This document shows, piece after piece, positions 28,484 through 35,491 of a stretch of 64,000 nt of DNA (positions are counted from its first letter, which is position 1; every line of letters starts with the position of its first letter). The translations under genes were made by a program, and so were the position numbers. Origin of the DNA: Paenibacillus chitinolyticus NBRC 15660 (lineage in GTDB: Bacteria; Bacillota; Bacilli; Paenibacillales; NBRC-103111); the NCBI RefSeq assembly GCF_000739915.1, contig NZ_BBJT01000012.1, positions 1 to 64,000 on the forward strand, given 5' to 3'. The notes under the pieces are model-generated. The model searched no databases. It saw only the letters and a program-made list of their open reading frames with translations, and was not told the DNA's origin.

Positions 28484-29677
28484 ATGGAATGCAAAATATC
28501 GCTGGAGCGGCTTTCCGAAAGCCAGCACGGACAGGTTAAATACGCATCCGCTTTCGTGGATGAGCACATTCAGGAAATTTCACTGGAAGACGGACATCTC
28601 CGGATCGTCCATACGTCCCCGAACGGCGACGAAGCGATCCGCGAACGCGTAGAGCGTCTTATCGAGCGTTTCTCCAAGGGCGACTTCGGTTTTAAAGAAA
28701 ACGTCCTCTTCCGCAACGAAGTTTCCGTCCCATACAACGGCGACATTATCCGCGAACTCGTGGAAAGCAAGAGCATTAAGGTACTGGAGCCGGGCTTGTT
28801 TATTTTCCGCGAGCCGTTCTCCTCTCTCATGCGCTTTCTCGACTATTCGTTCGTTACGAAAATCGCGAACCGCTTTCAGGTGAAGGAAGAGTCTTACCCG
28901 GCCGTGATTCACTCGGAGACTTTGAACAAAACGAATCACTTCACCTCTTTCCCGGAGCATATCCACTTCCTCACGCATCTGCGCGAAGATTTGGACGTGA
29001 TCGAATCCTTCTCCGACTCAATCCGTGCCACCGGCGGCTGGAAGGACGAGCTTCCGCTCGATCTGAACGCCACCATGCCGAAGCCTAAATTTACGATGAA
29101 CCCGTCCACGTGCTACCACTGCTATGAAGGCCTGCAAGGCGAGACCCTCGAAGGAGACGGAATCGTGGTAACGGCTGTCGCGAAGTGTCACCGGTTCGAG
29201 TCCAAGAACCATACCGATTTCGGCCGACTGCTCGATTTCTCGATGCGGGAAATTATTTTTGTGGGAAAACCGGATTTCGTAAAGGAAAATCGTCTGAAAT
29301 CCATCGAATACATTAAAGAACTTGCCGTTGAGTGGGAAGTCGACAGTTTGCTTGAAATTGCGAACGATCCGTTTTTCACCAACGACTTCCAGGTAAAAGC
29401 GTCCTTCCAGCGCAATCAGGAGATGAAATACGAACTCCGTTTGACGATTCCGTACCTGGACAAGTCCATCGCCTGCAGTTCCGTCAACTTCCACAGCAAC
29501 ACGTTCGGCAACGCCTTCGACATCAAAGTAGGCAAACGTGCCGCCGTTACCGGCTGCGTAGGATTCGGCATCGAGCGCTGGGCGTTCGCCTTCCTTGCTC
29601 AATACGGCATGAATGAAGCCGACTGGCCGGCGTCTTTCCGTGAGCAGTACCATGCTTGGCAACAAAAATCCCTATAA
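28484..29677 (+). CDS. Class II aaRS-like amino acid:[carrier protein] ligase
   Basis: The 397-residue protein resembles the truncated seryl-tRNA-synthetase-like ligases (Bradyrhizobium Bll0957 type) that activate glycine or alanine with ATP and load it on a carrier protein, not on tRNA. I see a motif 2-like CHRFES (R237, E239), motif 3 in CVGFGIERWAFAF (R365), and C213 (YHCYEG), E239 and C358, a plausible Cys-Glu-Cys zinc site as in atypical SerRS. There is no N-terminal tRNA-binding arm and no anticodon domain. GGGAGGT lies 8 nt upstream of the ATG. The neighbouring carrier protein supports the role. It occupies the position of DltA. Amino acid specificity cannot be read. Confidence 0.85.
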   Translation: MECKISLERLSESQHGQVKYASAFVDEHIQEISLEDGHLRIVHTSPNGDEAIRERVERLIERFSKGDFGFKENVLFRNEVSVPYNGDIIRELVESKSIKVLEPGLFIFREPFSSLMRFLDYSFVTKIANRFQVKEESYPAVIHSETLNKTNHFTSFPEHIHFLTHLREDLDVIESFSDSIRATGGWKDELPLDLNATMPKPKFTMNPSTCYHCYEGLQGETLEGDGIVVTAVAKCHRFESKNHTDFGRLLDFSMREIIFVGKPDFVKENRLKSIEYIKELAVEWEVDSLLEIANDPFFTNDFQVKASFQRNQEMKYELRLTIPYLDKSIACSSVNFHSNTFGNAFDIKVGKRAAVTGCVGFGIERWAFAFLAQYGMNEADWPASFREQYHAWQQKSL

Positions 29678-29688
29678 AGAGTGATCGT

Positions 29689-30594
29689 GTGAACATACTC
29701 GCTTTTTTCAAGAAGAACAGCTTCGTCCTGGGGCTGCTTCTTATTTTTGTGGTCGCTGAAGCTCTCGTCATGTGGTGGAATCCCCTTGAAACGAGCCGCC
29801 GGTTCGGTAAAGACGACTTTACGAAGACGCTCTACCATCACGACTGGTCGCGCAGCGGAGCTGTATTTTACGGCAATTCCTCCGTTACGGGGGCGTATAT
29901 CGAGGAGAAGTCGGCAGCCAAGCTGGTCGAAATGGGCTTATCCTACGGGAAGCTGACGGATTTGCAGCAAATTCTTCAACGCGGATTATACACCGTAAAG
30001 GATGAGCTTGTGATCGGCATCGATGTGCATACGCTGCTGGACAAGATGGAAACCGACTACCGGTTCCCGTGGAACAAGCCCTGGTACAAGCCGTACGTAT
30101 ACGCGTACCGGGCGGATTTCCTGGATGCGGGCAAGGAACTGGTCCGCAATCTGGCTTTTCAGGGGAGTCTAGCTTATGAGCCCCGCTGGATCGACAAGGA
30201 ACTTTATCACGGATACGCTACGGAAGAGGCTATGACCAAAAGCTGGGCCCGGTACGAGAAGGATTACAACTGGATGACGCTCAAGGACATGCAGGACAAC
30301 CTGGACGCGCTCCAATGGATACTGGGTTACAGCCGGGAGCAAGGAATCCCGCTCCGCGTCGTGTGGATGCCGTTCCGTCAGGATCACGTAAAGCCTCCCT
30401 ATGCCGAAGCCATGAAGCAGGAAGTGAATGCGCGTCTTAAAGCCGCGGACGTTCCCGTGCTTGATCTCATGGACCGTTATGCACCCAAGTACTTCCACGA
30501 CCTGGTCCACCTTAACCGGGAGGAAGGGGCTCCCCTGTTTACGAAGGAGGTTGACGAATGGCTGCTTTCTTTAAGAAAACCTTCGAAATCCTGA
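29689..30594 (+). CDS. DltD/AlgX-like SGNH acyltransferase-type protein
   Basis: The 301-residue protein has one N-terminal transmembrane helix (SFVLGLLLIFVVAEALVMW) and an extracytoplasmic alpha/beta domain. The SGNH-type features are FYGNSSVTGAY (nucleophile S64 or S65) and HDLVHLN near the C-terminus (D271 and H274, a DxxH dyad). This is the layout of DltD and AlgJ/AlgX, which act outside the membrane with an MBOAT partner to place the acyl group on the polymer. GTG 29689 begins 11 nt after the ligase stop with a weak GAGTGAT site; a TTG at 29656 would overlap the ligase gene. A micropeptide overlaps its 3' end. Confidence 0.75.
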   Translation: MNILAFFKKNSFVLGLLLIFVVAEALVMWWNPLETSRRFGKDDFTKTLYHHDWSRSGAVFYGNSSVTGAYIEEKSAAKLVEMGLSYGKLTDLQQILQRGLYTVKDELVIGIDVHTLLDKMETDYRFPWNKPWYKPYVYAYRADFLDAGKELVRNLAFQGSLAYEPRWIDKELYHGYATEEAMTKSWARYEKDYNWMTLKDMQDNLDALQWILGYSREQGIPLRVVWMPFRQDHVKPPYAEAMKQEVNARLKAADVPVLDLMDRYAPKYFHDLVHLNREEGAPLFTKEVDEWLLSLRKPSKS

Positions 30595-30668
30595 TTTATG
30601 TAGCCATGCTTTACTTGGTTCTTATTTATTTTACGGGGCAAGGTTTGTTTATCTATGAAGGGTTCTAG
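30558..30668 (+). CDS. DltX-like 36-residue membrane micropeptide
   Basis: This short gene starts at ATG 30558 with a perfect AAGGAGGT 7-8 nt upstream and stops at TAG 30666-30668. It overlaps the last 37 nt of the SGNH gene in another frame. The peptide starts MAAFFKKTFE, has one hydrophobic helix (ILIYVAMLYLVLIYF) and ends GQGLFIYEGF. DltX peptides of dlt operons have the same plan: a short basic start, one helix and a C-terminal FIYxxF whose tyrosine has been proposed to carry the acyl group between DltB and DltD. The tyrosine here is Y33. It lies between the DltD-like and DltB-like genes, which strongly supports it. Confidence 0.85.
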   Translation: MAAFFKKTFEILIYVAMLYLVLIYFTGQGLFIYEGF

Positions 30669-30746
30669 CCCAGCCTCCCCATGAGGTCTCACCTGTCCGC
30701 TTATGTGTTGATCCACTCATTCTCCGTCCGTTGAAGGAGTCCTGTT

Positions 30747-31898
30747 ATGTTTTATTTGAACATGAACGCGCTGCTCGCCATGTGCGGCATGGTGTTCGTG
30801 CTGATGGCAACGAGAAAATGGCCGCAGAACAAACGCATCCTGATGCTGCTGTTCAACCTCGGCTTTCTTTTTCTGTGGAGCGGCAAACTGTTTGCGTTCT
30901 ATATCGCCTATACGCTGCTAAATTATATTTTCTTCGTATATCTGTGCCGTACACCCGTCTGGCGGAAATTTGCGTTCGCGCTGTTCATTCTAGCCAACAT
31001 AGGCGCCGTAATCCTGTTTCACATGCTCGGCAAGCAGGGCTCGGCTTCGCTTTTGGCAGACGGCGTGATGACACTCGGCATCATGTTCAACGTCCTCAAA
31101 ATCATCGATGCGCTGTATTTCGCCTACTTCTTCGGCAAAGACGGCCAAGCCAAGGTGATCGACTACGTGAACTACATTTTGTTCGTTCCCACGTTTACTT
31201 CGGGGCCGATCTTAAAGTTCCGGGACTTCATGGCCGATGTAAAAGTGCCGTACAAAGTGGATGCGTCCCAGTTTGAAGCGGGCGTGAAGCGGATTATTTT
31301 GGGCCTTTTCAAAAAAGTCGTCGTAGTCGTCTGGATGACCGATCTGTTCAACAAAGTGATGGACCAGGAGCTTCATACCCATCAGAGCCTTTTCTTGATG
31401 ATCTGGTTTTATCTGATGATTTATATGGATTTCTCGGGCTATTCGGATATTGCCGTCGGCTTCGGCCGTCTGATGGGCATCACGATTCCCGAAAACTTTA
31501 AGAAACCGTTCCTCTCTCCCACGCTTACTCAGTTCTGGCGGAACTGGCACGCTACCTTGGGGGATTGGTTCCGTGATCATATCTTCATTTTCTTTTCCCG
31601 CAAAACGCCATCCAAGCTCATGACCGCCGGTCTTTCGATTTTCATTATGACGTTAATGGGACTGTGGCACGGCTTCTCTTGGCTGTTTCTGATCTACGGG
31701 GTGTATCACGGGGTCATTATCGCAATTGAGAATCTGCTCGGCAAGACGACCGTCATCCGCAGAAAGGTATCCAAGCCTTACTTCTACATGCGATGCCTAC
31801 TGACCCAGGCGCTTGTCGTCGCGGCCATTATTATTAACTTGAATAACCCCGACGTGGTCTTACGCGTTTACAAAGGTCTTTTCCATCTCCCCTTCTAA
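30747..31898 (+). CDS. DltB-like MBOAT O-acyltransferase
   Basis: The 383-residue polytopic membrane protein of the MBOAT family has the DltB hallmarks MDFSGYSDIAVGFGRLMGI, FWRNWHATLGDWFRD (H268) and GLWHGFSW (catalytic-type H308). Members move an acyl or aminoacyl group from a cytoplasmic carrier through the membrane to an extracytoplasmic acceptor. The ATG follows AAGGAG by 8 nt. As last gene of the operon it is the presumed translocating transferase, taking the aminoacyl group from the carrier protein and handing it on via the micropeptide and the SGNH protein. Confidence 0.93.
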   Translation: MFYLNMNALLAMCGMVFVLMATRKWPQNKRILMLLFNLGFLFLWSGKLFAFYIAYTLLNYIFFVYLCRTPVWRKFAFALFILANIGAVILFHMLGKQGSASLLADGVMTLGIMFNVLKIIDALYFAYFFGKDGQAKVIDYVNYILFVPTFTSGPILKFRDFMADVKVPYKVDASQFEAGVKRIILGLFKKVVVVVWMTDLFNKVMDQELHTHQSLFLMIWFYLMIYMDFSGYSDIAVGFGRLMGITIPENFKKPFLSPTLTQFWRNWHATLGDWFRDHIFIFFSRKTPSKLMTAGLSIFIMTLMGLWHGFSWLFLIYGVYHGVIIAIENLLGKTTVIRRKVSKPYFYMRCLLTQALVVAAIIINLNNPDVVLRVYKGLFHLPF

Positions 31899-32000
31899 AA
31901 GAGGCAGGTGGGAAGACCTTTTTATTATTCGCAAAAAGAGCAAGTTTGCCCGGACGGAACTTGTTGCGGCTATCCGCTTCATTTCCGGGCAAAGCGGTGA

Positions 32001-32006
32001 TATAAT
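32001..32006 (+). promoter_or_regulatory. Extended -10 promoter element of the isomerase-like gene
   Basis: A perfect TATAAT is preceded by TGA (extended -10). The -35 region (TTCATT, 31978-31983) is weak. It sits 45 nt before the ATG. Confidence 0.5.
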
Positions 32007-32051
32007 AAGTGTACGCGCGTTCTTTTTTAAAATCCGTGGAGGTGTACAAAA

Positions 32052-33020
32052 ATGAAGCTAGGCGTATTTGCCGTCCTTTTCGGACAAAAACCTCTAGAAG
32101 AAGCACTCGATTACATTGCAGAAAAAGGCCTTGAAGCCGTTGAAATCGGTACCGGCGGTTACCCGGGCAACGCTCACTGCAAGCCCGAAGAACTGCTGGC
32201 CGACGAAAGCAAGCTGAAAGCATTCAAACATGCGTTTGATTCCCGCGGCCTGACGATTTCCGCGCTCAGCTGCCACGGTAACCCGCTTCACCCTCAAAAG
32301 GCGATAGCCAAACAGTTTCACGACGATTTTATCCGTACGCTAGAACTGGCTGAAAAGCTTGAAGTCCCTGTCGTAAACGGATTTTCCGGCTGCCCGGGCG
32401 ATCACGAGGATGCCAAATATCCGAACTGGCCCGTTGCTCCTTGGCCGAACGACTTCCAGGAGATTCTTGACTGGCAGTGGACGAATAAAGTTATCCCTTA
32501 CTGGACCGAAACCGGTAAATTCGCTTCGGACCGCGGTGTGAAAATCGCCCTTGAACTGCACGGCGGTTTCTCCGTTCATACACCGGGCACCCTGCTCCGT
32601 CTGCGTGAAGCAGCCGGCGAAGTGATCGGCGCGAACCTGGACCCGAGCCACATGTGGTGGCAGGGGATCGACCCGGTTCAAGCTGTTCAAATTCTCGGCC
32701 GTGAAAATGCCATCCATCATTTCCATGCCAAGGATACTTCGATCGACCCGATCAACGTGAATAAGCACGGCATCACGGATATGCAGTCCTACTCGCTTAT
32801 GCTGGATCGCGCTTGGCAGTTCCGTACCGTCGGCTACGGCCACGATATGAAGACATGGGCGGATATCATCAGCGCCCTGCGTCTGGTCGGTTATGACTAC
32901 GTCGTGAGCATTGAGCACGAAGACGGGCTGATGTCGGTTAACGAGGGCTTCACGAAAGCCGTCGAGAACCTTCAGCAGATTCTTATTAAAGAACCGCTCG
33001 GCGACATGTGGTGGGTGTAA
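32052..33020 (+). CDS. Sugar phosphate isomerase/epimerase-like TIM barrel
   Basis: The 322-residue xylose isomerase-like/AP endonuclease 2 family barrel has the usual metal ligands: E in IALELHGG, D and H in NLDPSHMWW, H in HHFHAKD and E in VSIEHEDG. It resembles IolE/YcjR-type sugar isomerases or epimerases; the substrate is not deducible. GGAGGTG lies 7 nt upstream of the ATG. It is transcribed alone, from the extended -10 promoter to the terminator at 33030-33067. Confidence 0.85.
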   Translation: MKLGVFAVLFGQKPLEEALDYIAEKGLEAVEIGTGGYPGNAHCKPEELLADESKLKAFKHAFDSRGLTISALSCHGNPLHPQKAIAKQFHDDFIRTLELAEKLEVPVVNGFSGCPGDHEDAKYPNWPVAPWPNDFQEILDWQWTNKVIPYWTETGKFASDRGVKIALELHGGFSVHTPGTLLRLREAAGEVIGANLDPSHMWWQGIDPVQAVQILGRENAIHHFHAKDTSIDPINVNKHGITDMQSYSLMLDRAWQFRTVGYGHDMKTWADIISALRLVGYDYVVSIEHEDGLMSVNEGFTKAVENLQQILIKEPLGDMWWV

Positions 33021-33029
33021 CTGAACAAA

Positions 33030-33067
33030 AAGAAAAGCCTCTTATCAGGAGATAAGGGGCTTTTCTT
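33030..33067. terminator. Bidirectional terminator
   Basis: AAGAAAAGCC and GGCTTTTCTT are joined by an inner CTTATC/GATAAG stem. It serves the convergent isomerase-like gene (plus) and small membrane protein gene (minus). Confidence 0.85.
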
Positions 33068-33098
33068 CATGCGCTGCATATTTGTAAGCGGCAGCTTG

Positions 33099-33299
33099 TT
33101 ACCAGCCTTTGATCATGACGAAATCCATGAAAAGGAACACAACCAAGCTAACCAACGCAAATGCGATCGCGAAAACATTTTTTCTTTTGGCCGCGAACAG
33201 ACGGACCAGACCGATTGCGATCAGGATCGTAAAGATGATCACAAATGGATCGAATCCGGAAAAACTGGATGCTTGTGCTGCCTCTTCTGCAAATAACAT
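33099..33299 (-). CDS. Small two-helix membrane protein (DUF2759-like)
   Basis: This encodes a 66-residue protein with two transmembrane helices (FVIIFTILIAIGLVRLF and FAIAFALVSLVVFLFMDFV) linked by AAKRKN. It resembles the DUF2759 family of Bacillales; function unknown. A perfect AAGGAGGT lies 7 nt upstream of the ATG, and a promoter lies at 33361-33389. Confidence 0.75.
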   Translation of the reverse strand: MLFAEEAAQASSFSGFDPFVIIFTILIAIGLVRLFAAKRKNVFAIAFALVSLVVFLFMDFVMIKGW

Positions 33300-33360
33300 T
33301 GTGAGAGACCTCCTTCATTTATCCAACCAGGTAACTTAACGAAATAGCCTTTTACTCTCT

Positions 33361-33389
33361 ATGTTATCTCTATCGGGTTCAAGATGCAA
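33361..33389 (-). promoter_or_regulatory. Sigma-A promoter of the small membrane protein gene
   Basis: TTGCAT (33389-33384) and TAACAT (33366-33361) are 17 nt apart on the minus strand, about 60 nt before the ATG at 33299. Confidence 0.55.
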
Positions 33390-33514
33390 GGCCCTGGTCT
33401 TGATGTTAACAAGTTTGTCACGATTTATTCATTTCTATGAATAGCGCGGCCAATTATAAACAAAACCTGTCTCTTTCATAATAATTGTTTATACCCGCTT
33501 TTGGCCTGCACGGA

Positions 33515-33543
33515 TTTACGCCCCGACCTAAATATGATACGAT
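33515..33543 (+). promoter_or_regulatory. Candidate promoter of the siroheme reductase gene
   Basis: TTTACG (33515-33520) and TACGAT (33538-33543) are 17 nt apart, 60 nt before the ATG. I found no clear operator beside it. The rest of 33390-33514 holds no gene. Confidence 0.45.
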
Positions 33544-33602
33544 CAACCTATCCTATATCACACTTTTTCTATCGGAATTAAATATAAAGGGAGGTCGCAT
33601 GC

Positions 33603-35219
33603 ATGGCTTATCAACCGATCTGGGCTCAAGACACGTCGAAGTTGAACAAGATGGAACTCGTTAAGCTTCAAAAAGACGGACTCGATGTGATTCGTACCAT
33701 TATTGAAAAGTATGCTCTGGAAGGATACGATTCCATTCCTGAAGACGATATGAATTTATTCAAATGGGCCGGTGTTTATCAGCAAAAACCCAAGGACGGC
33801 CATTTTATGATGCGCGTTCGCATCAACTCTGGCGTATTGTCCAGCGCCCAAGCTCGTGCAATCGCGGGCATTGCGGAAGATTACGGACGGAATCTGATCG
33901 ACGTCACTACGCGTCAGGCGATCCAGTTCCACTGGTTGACCGTTGAAAGCCTACCCGATATCTTTAAAAGGCTGGAAGAAGTCGGCCTTTATTCTTATGA
34001 AGCTTGCGGCGACTGCCCGCGTACGATTGTCGGCAATCCGCTGGCAGGTATCGATCCCGATGAGCTTATGGACACGACTGCCCTGGTAAATGAAGTAAAC
34101 GATTTCTTCCTGATGAACAAAGATTTCTCCAACCTGCCGCGTAAATATAAAATGTCGATTTCCAGCAACGTATATAACTCCGCTCATGCCGAAATTAACT
34201 GCCTCGGCTTTACGCCGGCCGTTAAAGTCATCGACGGAGAAGAAGTGCTCGGCTTCCATGCTTGGGTCGGCGGCGGTCTTTCCGCGAAGCCCCATCTGGC
34301 CAAACAGCTTGATCTTTTCGTGCGTCCGGAAGAAGTGCTGAAAGTCGCAACCGGCGTAACGGTTATTTTCCGCGACTTCGGCTATCGTGAGAAGCGCCAC
34401 CATGCGCGCCTGAAGTTTCTCGTGGCCGATTGGGGCCCGGAGAAGTTCCTGGAGAAGCTCATCGAGCTGATCGGACCTATGCCAACCCGGGGAGACGAGA
34501 AAGTCGCCGGCTGGACAGCGGCTTATTTTGACGGCGTTCACCCTCAAAAGCAGGAGGGCTACAGCTACATCGGCTTGAACGTGCCGGTAGGCCGTTTGAA
34601 TGCGGAAGAGCTGCGCGAGCTAGCCCGCATCTCGGACCAGTACGGCCAAGGCACGATTCGCACGACCATGTCCCAGAACATCATTCTGTCGGATATCCCG
34701 AACGACCGGGTGGACGATGTTCTCCAGGAGACCGTGCTGCAGCGTCTGACGCCGTTCCCGAAACGTTTCATGAGCCGGACGGTATCGTGCACAGGCAACG
34801 AATTCTGCAACCTGGCGATCGTCGAAACCAAGGAACGCGCACGCCGCGTTGCCGAATACCTGGACGCCAATGTGGACCTGGACGAAGAAGTCCGCATCCA
34901 CTTCATCGGCTGCCCGAACGCCTGCGGCCAGAAGCAAATCGCGGATATCGGCTTGCAGGGTACGCTCGTTAAAACGCCGGATGGCCCGGTAGATGCGTTC
35001 GATATCGCGGTCGGCGGTATCCTCGGTCCCGGCGCCCAGTTTAACACGGGGCTGAAAGGCCGTGTCAAAGGGGACGATGTAGGCCCGGTACTGGCCGAGC
35101 TTATCCGTTTCTACAAGGAAAACCGCAGCCCGGAGGAAACGTTCCATCAATTCTTCCTCCGCGTAGGCGCACCTGCTTTCCAGGAGAAATTGACGGAAAT
35201 CCTTACGGTAGCTTCTTAA
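33603..35219 (+). CDS. Ferredoxin-type nitrite/sulfite reductase (siroheme, 4Fe-4S)
   Basis: The 538-residue assimilatory reductase has two nitrite/sulfite reductase repeats. The siroheme-4Fe4S ligands are in CTGNEFC followed about 35 residues later by CPNAC, and the substrate-side motif VTTRQAIQFHWL is present. The sequence does not decide between nitrite and sulfite; a ferredoxin- or flavodoxin-linked sulfite reductase is a fair guess because no nitrate reductase or cysteine gene is adjacent. GGGAGGT lies 8 nt upstream of the ATG. Monocistronic. Confidence 0.9.
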   Translation: MAYQPIWAQDTSKLNKMELVKLQKDGLDVIRTIIEKYALEGYDSIPEDDMNLFKWAGVYQQKPKDGHFMMRVRINSGVLSSAQARAIAGIAEDYGRNLIDVTTRQAIQFHWLTVESLPDIFKRLEEVGLYSYEACGDCPRTIVGNPLAGIDPDELMDTTALVNEVNDFFLMNKDFSNLPRKYKMSISSNVYNSAHAEINCLGFTPAVKVIDGEEVLGFHAWVGGGLSAKPHLAKQLDLFVRPEEVLKVATGVTVIFRDFGYREKRHHARLKFLVADWGPEKFLEKLIELIGPMPTRGDEKVAGWTAAYFDGVHPQKQEGYSYIGLNVPVGRLNAEELRELARISDQYGQGTIRTTMSQNIILSDIPNDRVDDVLQETVLQRLTPFPKRFMSRTVSCTGNEFCNLAIVETKERARRVAEYLDANVDLDEEVRIHFIGCPNACGQKQIADIGLQGTLVKTPDGPVDAFDIAVGGILGPGAQFNTGLKGRVKGDDVGPVLAELIRFYKENRSPEETFHQFFLRVGAPAFQEKLTEILTVAS

Positions 35220-35326
35220 TTTGAAAAGGTCGGAATGAGTTTAATTCGGGTGCAGCTGCCGACCACGCCATTCCCTGAGCCCGAACAGAGCCTTCATGAA
35301 TCACCTATATTCTAAAAAAACTATAG

Positions 35327-35368
35327 AAAACGGGCGGGATCGTCTTAAAGCGATCCCGCCCGTTTTTT
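35327..35368 (+). terminator. Terminator of the siroheme reductase gene
   Basis: AAAACGGGCGGGATCG and its complement form a perfect 16-bp stem with an 8-nt loop, ending in TTTTTTCTTT. It is near-symmetric and could also act on the minus strand. Confidence 0.9.
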
Positions 35369-35400
35369 CTTTATTTGTCCCACCGGACCGGTCCCGACGA

Positions 35401-35448
35401 AAAGAAGCAGGAACAAAGCGATGCCCGCTTTAATTCCTGCTTCTTTTG
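35401..35448 (-). terminator. Terminator of uvrA
   Basis: AAAAGAAGCAGGAA and TTCCTGCTTCTTTT pair with an inner AAAGC/GCTTT stem, 44 nt past the uvrA stop. Confidence 0.82.
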
Positions 35449-35491
35449 TGCTGCACGTCTATGGCTGCGCCCGAACAGAATAGTTCTTCCC

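Noticed and set aside
31899-31935. Possible terminator after the MBOAT gene
   Set aside because: Only a 4-bp AGGT/ACCT stem precedes the T run; too weak to list as a feature.
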